Part shown: one piece after another, positions 7,848 to 15,270 of the stretch
How positions within the stretch are numbered: the stretch's first letter is position 1
Layout of the letters: each line of letters opens with the position of its first letter
DNA from: DSUN01 sp035527715
Lineage (GTDB): Bacteria > Planctomycetota > PUPC01 > DSUN01
Assembly (NCBI GenBank): GCA_035527715.1
Contig: DATKZY010000281.1
Location: 1-64,000, forward strand
Reading direction: 5' to 3'
Length of the DNA: 64,000 nt
Notes under the pieces: generated by a model
The model's input: the letters and a program-made list of their open reading frames with translations, nothing else
Told to the model about the DNA's origin: nothing
The model's database searches: none
Position numbers and translations under genes: made by a program

Positions 7848-7923
7848 GGGCAGATAGGACGTATGGGACCCATAGGACCCTCGGAGGCCGGGTGTCCTAT
7901 CGGCCCTATACGTCCTATCTCCC
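7848..7923. repeat. Hairpin repeat built from ATAGGAC / ATGGGACC units, downstream of hdrA
   Basis: Left arm 7848-7878 and right arm 7894-7923 are complementary with few mismatches (about 30 bp), separated by a 15-nt loop. The arms are made of degenerate ATAGGAC(G), TATGGGAC and CATAGGAC units. It starts 30 bp after the hdrA stop, so it could end the hdrCBA transcript. Confidence 0.75.
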
Positions 7924-7953
7924 GCAGGCACAGAAGCGGTGGGACGGGCGGTG

Positions 7954-10014
7954 CTATTCCTCGCCCAGGGCGTTGACGACGGCGTAGAGCTGCTCGTCGT
8001 TGAAGCCCTTGAGGGTGATGGCGTGGGCACGGCAGGCGGCGGCACAGAGTCCGCAACCGCCGCAGAGGCCCTCGTTGACCTTGGCGACGGTCTTGATGAG
8101 GTTGCCCTTGCGGTCGCGGATTTCCTCGCGCTCGATGGCGCCGTAGGGGCAGATGCGCTCGCAGAAGAAGCAGCCGAAACAGGTCGAGTAGACCGGCGGC
8201 GGGGCACGGTGGACGCTGGCGACGACGGGCTCGCGCTCCAACTCGTCGGCGTTGAGGAGGGCGACGACTTTGCTGGCGGCGCCGCTGGCCTGGGCGACGG
8301 CCTCCGGAATGTCCTTCGGCCCCTGGCAGGCGCCGGCGAAGAAGATCCCCGCCGTCTGCGACTCGACGGGGCGCAGCTTCGGGTGCGCCTCGGAGAAGAA
8401 GCGGTCCTTGTCGTAGGCCACCCGGAGCTTCTGGGCGAGGGCCTCGGCGTCGGGCTGGGCGATCATGGCCGTGGCCAGCACGACCAGGTCGGCCTCGATC
8501 TCCACCTGCGCGTTCGACAGCGTGTCGGCGCCCTGCACCACGAGCTTGCCGTCCCGCGGGTAGATGCGCGACACGCGGCCCCGCAGGTAGACGCAGTCGT
8601 CTTCCTCGATGGTGCGCCGCGAGAACTCGTCGTAGGTCTTGCCGCCGGCGCGGAGGTCCATGTAGAAGTTGTATGCCTGGCCGTCGTGGACTTTGTGCTT
8701 GTAGAGCATGGCGTGCTTGGCGAGGTACATGCAGCAGATTTTGGAGCAGTAGGTGAAGCCCTTCTCGTTGTCGCGCGAGCCGACGCAGGAGAGGAAGACG
8801 ACGGTCTCGGGCTCCTTGCCGTCGGAGGGGCGACGCACCTTGCCGCCGGTGGGGCCGCTGGCGCTCAGGAGCCGTTCGAACTGGAGGCCGTCAATGATGT
8901 CGGGGTGCGCGCCGTAGCCGTACTCGCCGTAGCCGATGTACGGGTAGTCGGCGGCGGCCTTGGCCACGCTCCACACCTGGTAGCCGGTGGCGACGACGAC
9001 GGCCCCTACCTTCTCCTTGACCAGTTCTTCCTTCTGCTCGTAGTCCACGGCCTTGGTGGGGCAGACCTTGGCGCACACGCCGCACTTGCCCTTCGTGAAG
9101 TGGAGGCAGTGCTCGCGGTCAATCACCGGCTTGTTGGGCACGGCCTGGGGGCTGGGGGTGTAGATGGCGGTGCGGTAGCCCAGGCGTTTCTTGGGATTCT
9201 CGGGGTCGGGCACGGAGAGGCCGGCGTTGAACTCGCTGGGGATGGCGCGCGACGGGCATTTCTGCCAGCAGCTTCCGCAGCCCGTGCACTTCGCGAGGTC
9301 CACGCTGCGCGGCTTCATCCGCACCGTGACCTCGAAGTTGCCGATATAGCCGTCCACCGCGTCCACTTCGCTCCAGGTGTAGAGCTTGATCTTCTTGTGG
9401 CGGGCCACCTCGACCATGCGGGGGGTGAGGATGCACTGCGAGCAGTCGAGGGTGGGGAAGGTTTCCGAAAGCTGGAGCATGTGGCCGCCGACGCTCGCCT
9501 CGCGCTCGACGAGCACGACCTCGTGGCCGGCGTTCGCGATGTCGAGTGCGGCCTGGATGCCGGCGATGCCGGCGCCGATGACGAGTGCCCGCTTGGTGAT
9601 GGGCACGTGGATGGGCTGGAGCTTCTCGTTGTTCTTGACCTTTTCGACCATCAGGCGGATCAGCTCGATGGCCTTCTGCGTCGCCTCCTCCTTGTCGGTG
9701 TGGACCCAGGAGCAGTGCTCGCGGACGTTTGCCATCTCGCACAGGAAGGGGTTGAGGCCCTTCTCGGCGACGGCGTTGCGAAAGGTCGGCTCGTGCATCC
9801 GGGGCGAGCAGGCGGCGACGACGACGCCGGTCAGCTTGTGCTTCTCGATCGCGTCCTTGATCAGGTTCTGGCCGGGGTCCGAGCACATGTACTTGTAGTC
9901 GGTCGAGTAGACGACCCCGGGGTGGGTGGCGAGGGTCTGCGCGGCGCGGGGGCAGTCCACCACGCTGCCGATGTTTTCGCCGCAGTGGCAGATGAAGACG
10001 CCGATGCGGGACAC
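7954..10014 (-). CDS. hdrA: Heterodisulfide reductase subunit A (HdrA-like flavin/Fe-S protein)
   Basis: The 686-residue protein starts at GTG (10012-10014) behind CAGGAGAG. HdrA is the FAD-containing, electron-bifurcating hub of Hdr complexes. It opens with GVFICHCGENI and has the dinucleotide-binding motif GAGIAG near residue 147, then VEREASVGG. The cysteine-rich segment with CTGCGSCWQKCP and CGVCAKVCP follows, and two C-terminal ferredoxin clusters: CFGCFFCERICP and CGGCGLCAAACR. The length fits stand-alone HdrA. It is preceded by hdrB at 65 bp with a perfect intercistronic hairpin. Physiological partners are probably MvhD and the Fe-S proteins encoded at 0.5-3.7 kb. Confidence 0.93.
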   Translation of the reverse strand: MSRIGVFICHCGENIGSVVDCPRAAQTLATHPGVVYSTDYKYMCSDPGQNLIKDAIEKHKLTGVVVAACSPRMHEPTFRNAVAEKGLNPFLCEMANVREHCSWVHTDKEEATQKAIELIRLMVEKVKNNEKLQPIHVPITKRALVIGAGIAGIQAALDIANAGHEVVLVEREASVGGHMLQLSETFPTLDCSQCILTPRMVEVARHKKIKLYTWSEVDAVDGYIGNFEVTVRMKPRSVDLAKCTGCGSCWQKCPSRAIPSEFNAGLSVPDPENPKKRLGYRTAIYTPSPQAVPNKPVIDREHCLHFTKGKCGVCAKVCPTKAVDYEQKEELVKEKVGAVVVATGYQVWSVAKAAADYPYIGYGEYGYGAHPDIIDGLQFERLLSASGPTGGKVRRPSDGKEPETVVFLSCVGSRDNEKGFTYCSKICCMYLAKHAMLYKHKVHDGQAYNFYMDLRAGGKTYDEFSRRTIEEDDCVYLRGRVSRIYPRDGKLVVQGADTLSNAQVEIEADLVVLATAMIAQPDAEALAQKLRVAYDKDRFFSEAHPKLRPVESQTAGIFFAGACQGPKDIPEAVAQASGAASKVVALLNADELEREPVVASVHRAPPPVYSTCFGCFFCERICPYGAIEREEIRDRKGNLIKTVAKVNEGLCGGCGLCAAACRAHAITLKGFNDEQLYAVVNALGEE

Positions 10015-10039
10015 GTCGTGTCTCTCCTGCTCATTACCT

Positions 10040-10071
10040 CCCTCCCGAAGGTTCCAATACCTTCGGGAGGG
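10040..10071 (-). promoter_or_regulatory. Intercistronic hairpin between hdrB and hdrA
   Basis: CCCTCCCGAAGG, an 8-nt loop (TTCCAATA) and CCTTCGGGAGGG form a perfect 12-bp stem. There is no T-tract, so it is more likely a processing, stabilising or attenuating hairpin that sets the HdrB:HdrA ratio than a simple terminator. Confidence 0.7.
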
Positions 10072-10079
10072 TAAGGGTT

Positions 10080-10988
10080 CTACTCGCCCTCGGGCGTGGT
10101 CGCGGCGACCGTCTCGCCCCGCAGCCGGGCCACGAGGTCGGTGGTGTCGACGAAATGGTTGTCGAGCTTGAGGGCGGCCGGCTCGAGGCCCAGTGCCAGG
10201 CCAAGCACCTGGGCGAGATAGAGGACCGGCATGTGGAAGTCCTCGGGGAGGCCGGCGTCGGCCGCGGCCTCGCCCTGGCGCATGTCCAGGTTCGCGTGGC
10301 ACATGGGGCAGGCGACGATGAATGCCTCGGCGCCGGCCCGGCTCGCGGCCGCCAGAATCCGCCCCGTAAGGCGCGCCACGACGGTCGGCTTGCTCATCGT
10401 GAAGCCGGCCCCGCAGCACTCGGTCTTGTGCGTCCACTCGACGGGTGCGAGGCCCAGGATGCGGCACACCTCGTCCATCGTCGTCGGCTGCTCCGTGTCG
10501 TCGAAGGTCATCACCTCGGGCGGTCGGGTGTGGAGGCAGCCGTAGTAGCAGGCCACCTTGACGGCGGGCAGCTTGCCCGCGGCGCGCTCGCCGATGAGGT
10601 CGCGGTGCCGGTGGAGCAGCTCGATGAGCGTGATGGGCTGGACCGTGCAGCGGTAGACCATTTCCGCGGCTTCCTGGGCCTGGGCGAGGAGGTCGGGATG
10701 CTCCTTCACCTCGTGGTGGGCGAGGGCCAGCTCCTTGGTGCACAGGGGGCAGGGGGCGAGGACTTCGCCGAGGCCCGCCGCCTCGGCGAGAGCGAGGTTG
10801 CGGACGTTCAGGGCGCGGGTGAGTGCCGTGTTGGTCATGTGCCCGGCCGAGGCCCCGCAGCAATTCCAGTCGGGCACCTCCTTCAACTCGAAGCCCAGCG
10901 CGCCGAGCGCGGCCTCGATGGATGTGCCGTACTCCAGCCCCGTGGCATGGGCCTTCAGTGCGCAGCCGGGATAGTAGCCAACTTCCAT
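10080..10988 (-). CDS. hdrB: Heterodisulfide reductase subunit B (HdrB-like)
   Basis: The 302-residue protein contains the two CCG domains that ligate the non-cubane [4Fe-4S] clusters of HdrB, the disulfide-reducing subunit. The first has YYPGCAL (residues 5-11), DWNCCGAS near 42-48 and CPLC near 80. The second has CYYGCLHTRP, TECCGAGF and CPMCHAN. It lies between hdrC and hdrA in the canonical functional trio. In non-methanogens HdrB homologues act on other disulfides (DsrC-type proteins in sulfate reducers) or on unknown thiols; the substrate here cannot be told. Confidence 0.93.
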   Translation of the reverse strand: MEVGYYPGCALKAHATGLEYGTSIEAALGALGFELKEVPDWNCCGASAGHMTNTALTRALNVRNLALAEAAGLGEVLAPCPLCTKELALAHHEVKEHPDLLAQAQEAAEMVYRCTVQPITLIELLHRHRDLIGERAAGKLPAVKVACYYGCLHTRPPEVMTFDDTEQPTTMDEVCRILGLAPVEWTHKTECCGAGFTMSKPTVVARLTGRILAAASRAGAEAFIVACPMCHANLDMRQGEAAADAGLPEDFHMPVLYLAQVLGLALGLEPAALKLDNHFVDTTDLVARLRGETVAATTPEGE

Positions 10989-11014
10989 CGCAAGGTTACC
11001 CTGTCAGACAAAGG

Positions 11015-11099
11015 GGATGGATGGGGGATTGGATGATTGGATGGATGAAAGACCCTTCTTGTCCGACATTCATCCACCCATCCACCCATCCATTCATCC
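11015..11099. repeat. Hairpin repeat built from GGATGGA-type units (hdrC-hdrB gap)
   Basis: Left arm 11015-11049 (GGATGGA, GGATTGGAT, GATTGGATGG units) pairs with right arm 11069-11099 (TTCATCC, ACCCATCC, ATTCATCC units). The spacer contains GTCCGACA, as in the copy at 3804-3874. Confidence 0.75.
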
Positions 11100-11115
11100 T
11101 CCCATGAGCATGGCC

Positions 11116-11691
11116 TCACTCCCTGGGCCTTTGAAGCTTGCACCGCTCGTAGATCCGCCGGATGGCGGCGACGTTCTGAATCTTGTGGGGCAGGAGGCCG
11201 GGCTTGCCGCGGCGGAGCATCCTGGGGAAGGTCAGCAGGTCCTGCGGGCCGCGGCGGATGGGGCTCTTCAGCTTGTAGGCGGCGACGAGGCCCATCTCGT
11301 AGACCCGCCCGAAGCGGCGGACGCTGGCCAGGAACGACATGTGGAAGTCGTAGATGTCGGCCTCGTTGGCGTTGACGCAGCCCTCCTCCTGCGCCATCTC
11401 GCGCAGCACCGTCATCAGGCGGGCGGGGTCAACGTCCTTCGGGCAGCGGGTCGAGCAGGCCTCGCAGGCGGCGCACACCCATTGGGAGCGGGAGCGGAGC
11501 GCTTCGTCCTTGCGCCCGAGCTGCACGAGGCGGACCATGGCGTGGATGGGGTGGAACATCTCGTAGGCCACGGGGCAGCCGGCCGTGCACTTCCCGCACT
11601 GATAGCAGTCGGCCACCTTGCGGCCCAGGCGGCGCTCCACCTCGCGTTTCCAGTCCGAGCCGACTTGGCCGCGCGAGAGTTGCAGTTGCAT
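11116..11691 (-). CDS. hdrC: Heterodisulfide reductase subunit C (HdrC-like)
   Basis: This 191-residue Fe-S protein carries two [4Fe-4S] motifs, CYQCGKCTAGCPV (about residues 29-41) and CAACEACSTRCPKDVDP (about 74-90). It relays electrons from HdrA to HdrB. The start ATG 11689-11691 is chosen because GAGAAGGG lies just upstream and homology begins there; a longer frame extends through the promoter and is rejected. It is the first gene of hdrCBA, transcribed leftwards from the promoter at 11748-11777. The C-terminal ~90 residues are helical and basic. Confidence 0.92.
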   Translation of the reverse strand: MQLQLSRGQVGSDWKREVERRLGRKVADCYQCGKCTAGCPVAYEMFHPIHAMVRLVQLGRKDEALRSRSQWVCAACEACSTRCPKDVDPARLMTVLREMAQEEGCVNANEADIYDFHMSFLASVRRFGRVYEMGLVAAYKLKSPIRRGPQDLLTFPRMLRRGKPGLLPHKIQNVAAIRRIYERCKLQRPRE

Positions 11692-11747
11692 CGTCGCCCT
11701 TCTCAGGTCGCGGAATGGCTTGCCGGAGGTCGATCGCTCAGACCCGC

Positions 11748-11777
11748 ATTTTACGGGATTTGCTCGGCGCCTGTCAA
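11748..11777 (-). promoter_or_regulatory. Promoter of the hdrCBA operon (shared extended box)
   Basis: On the complement, TTGACA (11772-11777), an 18-bp spacer and TAAAAT (11748-11753) lie about 57 bp upstream of the hdrC start. The -35, spacer and -10 are almost identical to an orphan site at 13892-13921 (core TTGACAGGCGCCGAG ... AATCCCGTA). Confidence 0.7.
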
Positions 11778-11921
11778 CCGGCAATTGGCGGCGGGTGCGA
11801 CGCGGAATTGCAGGCGATCGCGGCCGGCATGGCCGCCACCGAGGCGAGGTCGGTTGGGGCACGAACTCCACACGGCTGAACTGCTGCCGCACTTGACAAG
11901 AGAAGATGTGCCCCCCTGCGC

Positions 11922-11950
11922 TTGACAGCGTGAGAGCCCGGCCGTACCGT
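11922..11950 (+). promoter_or_regulatory. Promoter of the BNR-repeat protein gene
   Basis: TTGACA (11922-11927), a 17-bp spacer and TACCGT (11945-11950) are present. The predicted transcript start (about 11957) falls beyond the ATG at 11951 and so rules that codon out as the start. Confidence 0.5.
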
Positions 11951-11983
11951 ATGAGCATGGGCATGAACCACAGGAGCAACAGG

Positions 11984-13387
11984 GTGAGCGACGCACGCCT
12001 CAACCGTCGCGGCCTGCTCAGAAGTCTCGGCCTCGGCGCGACGTGGCTGGCCATGCCCCCAGCCCTGCGCGCTGCCCAGGCGGCCGACGATGGCGGCCCG
12101 GCGACCAGGAAGGAGCGAGCCGTGCTCTTGACCAGGACCGGCAGCGACCGGGCCACGGGCTACCTGATGAGCAACAAGATCGTGCGCGGCGGCGACCGGC
12201 TGCTGTGCACCTGGCTCGCACGCTCGCGGCAGAACCATTGGGCGCTCGCGGACCGCAAGACCGGCCAGACCCTGCGCCAGGGCAGCGTGGGCGCCGTGCT
12301 CAAGGACAACCACTGCGGGGCCGCAGTCGCGGCCGAGCCCGACGGCACGCTGCACCTCGTGACGGGCGGGCATTTCTCCGATTTCTGCCACTACACCATG
12401 GCCGCGCGCGCCGATGCCGACTGGCAGCAGGCCGAGGTCGTCCACGACGCCGCGACCTACCCGAGCCTCGCCTGCGACCGCCGAGGAACGCTCCACCTCG
12501 CCTACCGCTGCGGCCCCGTCCCCTACAAGCTCAAGTACCGCACCCGCCCGAAAGGCGGCCGCTGGTCGCAAGCGCTGGCCCTCGTCCAGGCCTCGGTCCG
12601 CGAGCACACGTGGCTCACCAACGCCATCGCGCTGGGGCCGGAGGGACACGTCCACCTCGTGTTCAGCAACACGCGCGCCCTGCCCGACCTGTCGTACTGC
12701 TACGGCGCCTCGCACATCTGCTCGACCGACTCGGGGGCCACCTGGCGCCAGTTGGGGGCGGACACGCCCCTGAGCCTCCCCGCCGAAGCCGCACGACTCG
12801 CACTGATTGACCAGGACGCGCTGCGTCCCGACCGCACCCACTCCCGCGACGAGAGGGCGAAATGGCTCAAGCCAGGCCCGCTGAACTACTACTACAATGA
12901 GATCCTCCTGTCCAACCCCGTCACCGACGACGCCGGCCGGCCATCGGCCGTCGTGCACGACAACCTTCGCGGCGAGGCCGCACTGTTCCGCGCGCGCGAC
13001 GGCTCGTGGACCGCGATGCCGCTCCATGAGGAGGCGCGACGCATTCTCCCCGGGTTCCTCGTGCAAGGCCCGTCCAGCCTGTCGCGCCATGCCGATGGGA
13101 CGCTCGAGGTCCTGCTGACGCTGCGGCCGGCGAGCGCCAGGGGCTGGGGCGCTCCGGGGACGGCGCTGGTGCGGGTGCTCGTCGGCCCCGGCGAAGGGGC
13201 GAAGCAGGCCCGACTCGTCCGCGAGCCCGAGCCCGGCCTGGCCCACTGGCTGCCCAGCCTGGAGCACTGGTCGTGGAACGCTCCCTCGCCGAGGCCGGCT
13301 CTGGTCTACACGCGCGGCATCAACGCCGGCGGCTACGCCAACAACGTCAACCCCATCGAGACCGAGGTCTGGCTGGAAATGCCGTAG
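11984..13387 (+). CDS. Tat-exported BNR/sialidase-like propeller protein
   Basis: The 467-residue protein starts at GTG 11984, supported by AGGAG 7 nt upstream and by the promoter; ATG 11963 is a less likely alternative. The N-terminus carries a twin-arginine signal (NRRGLLRSLGLGATWLAMP). The body has repeated beta-propeller blades with Asp-box-like stretches (DPDGTLHLV-like EPDGTLHLVTGG, DRRGTLHLAYR, GPEGHVHLVFS, STDSGATW). It resembles the BNR_4 family often associated with extracellular polysaccharide lyases and glycosidases. No catalytic assignment can be made. It is monocistronic and divergent from hdrCBA. Confidence 0.75.
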   Translation: MSDARLNRRGLLRSLGLGATWLAMPPALRAAQAADDGGPATRKERAVLLTRTGSDRATGYLMSNKIVRGGDRLLCTWLARSRQNHWALADRKTGQTLRQGSVGAVLKDNHCGAAVAAEPDGTLHLVTGGHFSDFCHYTMAARADADWQQAEVVHDAATYPSLACDRRGTLHLAYRCGPVPYKLKYRTRPKGGRWSQALALVQASVREHTWLTNAIALGPEGHVHLVFSNTRALPDLSYCYGASHICSTDSGATWRQLGADTPLSLPAEAARLALIDQDALRPDRTHSRDERAKWLKPGPLNYYYNEILLSNPVTDDAGRPSAVVHDNLRGEAALFRARDGSWTAMPLHEEARRILPGFLVQGPSSLSRHADGTLEVLLTLRPASARGWGAPGTALVRVLVGPGEGAKQARLVREPEPGLAHWLPSLEHWSWNAPSPRPALVYTRGINAGGYANNVNPIETEVWLEMP

Positions 13388-13972
13388 GGCCATGCCCGCC
13401 CAACACGCTGGGGTCAGGTCTCAACTTACAACTCTCCATCAAGGCACCAAACAGGTTGTGGCTGTCTCCGGAGCAAACCACAACATGTGCCAAGTCGTCC
13501 AAGTCGTCCAACTCGGCGGTTCATGGGGGAGGTTTCGCGAGCCGGCTGTTCGCAGTGCGGGCCTCAGCCTGCGGCGTGCTTCGGGACGCCTGCGGCCACG
13601 CCGCACCGCGCGCCACTCCCAGAGGCGACCCGTTGACATGTCCATCCATAAGTCACTGCCAGCATTGCCCTTGCATGTCAGCGGTGTGACAGGCACGGGG
13701 ACGGGGAGGGCACGGGGAGGGCACGGGGAGGGCACGGGGAGCGGGGAGCCACGGGGAGCCATGTCAGCGGTGTGACAGGCACGGGGAAGCGGGGAAGGCA
13801 CGGGGAACGCGGGGAACGCGGGGAACGACAGGCACGGGGAACGCTCAACCCACGTAGGCCCGGGGACTTCCCCTGTCCCCTGTAAGAACGCATTGTACGG
13901 GATTCTCTCGGCGCCTGTCAACCTGCGATTCGGGCGCGGCCCGCCGTGGAACGGGGATTCCTGGACAGGCTC
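13388..13972. repeat. Repeat-rich block without a convincing gene
   Basis: The block starts with TGGGGTCAGGTCTCAA (13409-13424), resembling Y1-element ends. It then holds short repeats (GTCCAAGTCGTCCAA), two copies of AGCGGTGTGACAGGCACGGGG (about 13679 and 13764) and a run of GGCACGGGGA / ACGCGGGGA units (13690-13850). At the right end is an orphan promoter. Frames open here are proline/arginine-rich translations of repeats and are not called. Confidence 0.7.
13892..13921 (-). promoter_or_regulatory. Orphan promoter, near-copy of the hdrC promoter
   Basis: The complement has TTGACA (13916-13921), an 18-bp spacer and TACAAT (13892-13897). The spacer also matches that of the hdrC promoter (GGCGCCGAG..AATCCCG). 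It points into the repeat block and away from the nearest gene start, so no target gene is visible. Confidence 0.55.
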
Positions 13973-15250
13973 CTAGGGCCAGGCGTCGTCGCGGCGCCGG
14001 CGCGCCCGGGAGAGGAGGCGTTTCGCCCATCGCACGACGCCCCGCCTCTTGCGTGGGGGACGGGTCCGGGACCCGCTGGGCGGGGTCTGGCCGGCGTCGA
14101 GCATCCCCTCGCACTCGTCGGCTCGTTGCTGCATCGCATCGAGAAGGTCGCGATCCGCCCAGCCGCGCCCTGCCGCGTAGCGGATGAGGCCCCGCCATTG
14201 CCAGAGGAAGGCCCTGGAGTAGAGGTTGACGCCGCGGACGCTCTCCGGGGTGAGGGGGCTTCGGAAGGCGCTGAGGTCGTCCACGCCCGCCATCTTCATG
14301 GCGAGCATCTGAAGGACGCATTTGCTGCACACGCCGCAGTTGGCCGCCAGGTCGTCGCCCTCCCAGCAGACCCTCAGGTTGCGCCTGCCGATCTCGAAGT
14401 CGCGCAGGATCGCGCTCTTCTCCGCTCGGTTGTTCCCCAGGTCGTGGAGGATCGTGAAGGAGTGCGACGACAGCAGCGGGTCGGCGTGGCGGTTCGAGGA
14501 GGTGCCGCTCTCGAGCGTGTACGGGTTGTCGTCCTCGTAGGAGGAGGCGATCAGGCCGGCCGCGTACCGTCGCTCGAAGAGCGACAGGACGGCAGCCAGG
14601 GCCGACCCGAACGAGTGGGGCCACACGGGCACCATGGCCTTCAGGTTGGTGCGCATCGGGAAGAGCCGCGACGACAGGGCGTGGGCGATCCGGCGGGCCG
14701 ACTCGAACGCGCGTTCATAGGCGGCGTCGTCCAGCGGGATGTCGAACCCGTGGACGAAGAGGCAGTTGGGGATCTTGCGGCTCCCGATCGCCGCGATGCC
14801 CTTCTGGTGGGTGTACAGCGTGTAGACCGAGTCCAGCCCGCCCGAGAAGCCGATGATCGCCTCGTCGCCCGCTGCGCGAGGCGCGGCGGGGCAGGGGATC
14901 ACCTCGTCGGCGAGCACTTCGGCGGGGCGGTACTTCGGCAGGCCCGCGCCCACGATCGCCTGGTACCGCGCCAGGTTGTCCAGCAGGGAGCGCGAGAGGC
15001 GGCCGTGGATCGCGAGGTCGCGACGGGCCTCCATGGCCGACATGACCAGCGCCCGGGCGAAGGCATCGTGGCAATCATCCGGCCCGCCCTGGATGACTGA
15101 CCACGGGTGGAGCTCGGCGGGGAACTCGAAGAACAGCCGCCCGTTGCGCCGCCGGCGGCCAGGGTGGCCGCTGACCCGGGCCTGGATGGCGACCCGCTCG
15201 CGCGTGAACGCGGGCGGAAGGATCTCCACATCAATCCGGCTCCTGTTCAC
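13973..15250 (-). CDS. QueC-like PP-loop ATPase (adenine nucleotide alpha-hydrolase family)
   Basis: The 425-residue protein starts at GTG 15248-15250 behind AGGAG. Its P-loop-like ATP-binding motif is SGGLDS (near residue 137). A zinc-knuckle cysteine set CWEGDD..NCGVCSKC (about residues 313-329) resembles that of 7-cyano-7-deazaguanine synthase QueC. The extra ~130-residue N-terminal domain and the Arg-rich tail are absent from housekeeping QueC. Similar proteins occur in polysaccharide-biosynthesis loci, and another QueC-like protein (QatC) is part of an anti-phage system. No queuosine gene is nearby. The substrate is unknown. Confidence 0.7.
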   Translation of the reverse strand: MNRSRIDVEILPPAFTRERVAIQARVSGHPGRRRRNGRLFFEFPAELHPWSVIQGGPDDCHDAFARALVMSAMEARRDLAIHGRLSRSLLDNLARYQAIVGAGLPKYRPAEVLADEVIPCPAAPRAAGDEAIIGFSGGLDSVYTLYTHQKGIAAIGSRKIPNCLFVHGFDIPLDDAAYERAFESARRIAHALSSRLFPMRTNLKAMVPVWPHSFGSALAAVLSLFERRYAAGLIASSYEDDNPYTLESGTSSNRHADPLLSSHSFTILHDLGNNRAEKSAILRDFEIGRRNLRVCWEGDDLAANCGVCSKCVLQMLAMKMAGVDDLSAFRSPLTPESVRGVNLYSRAFLWQWRGLIRYAAGRGWADRDLLDAMQQRADECEGMLDAGQTPPSGSRTRPPRKRRGVVRWAKRLLSRARRRRDDAWP

Positions 15251-15270
15251 AGAGGGCGCTCCTGTCCGCC

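Noticed and set aside
12000..12156. Longer N-terminus for HdrC starting at 12156
   Set aside because: It would span the promoter at 11748-11777 and overlap the divergent BNR gene; the homologous start is 11691.
13690..13860. Possible CRISPR array
   Set aside because: The repeats are short, variable and contiguous, without constant-length unique spacers, and no cas gene is in the window.
13439..13921. A 160-codon minus-strand frame in the repeat block
   Set aside because: It translates GGGGAACGC-type repeats into Pro/Arg-rich low complexity, with no conserved-looking segment; treated as non-coding.
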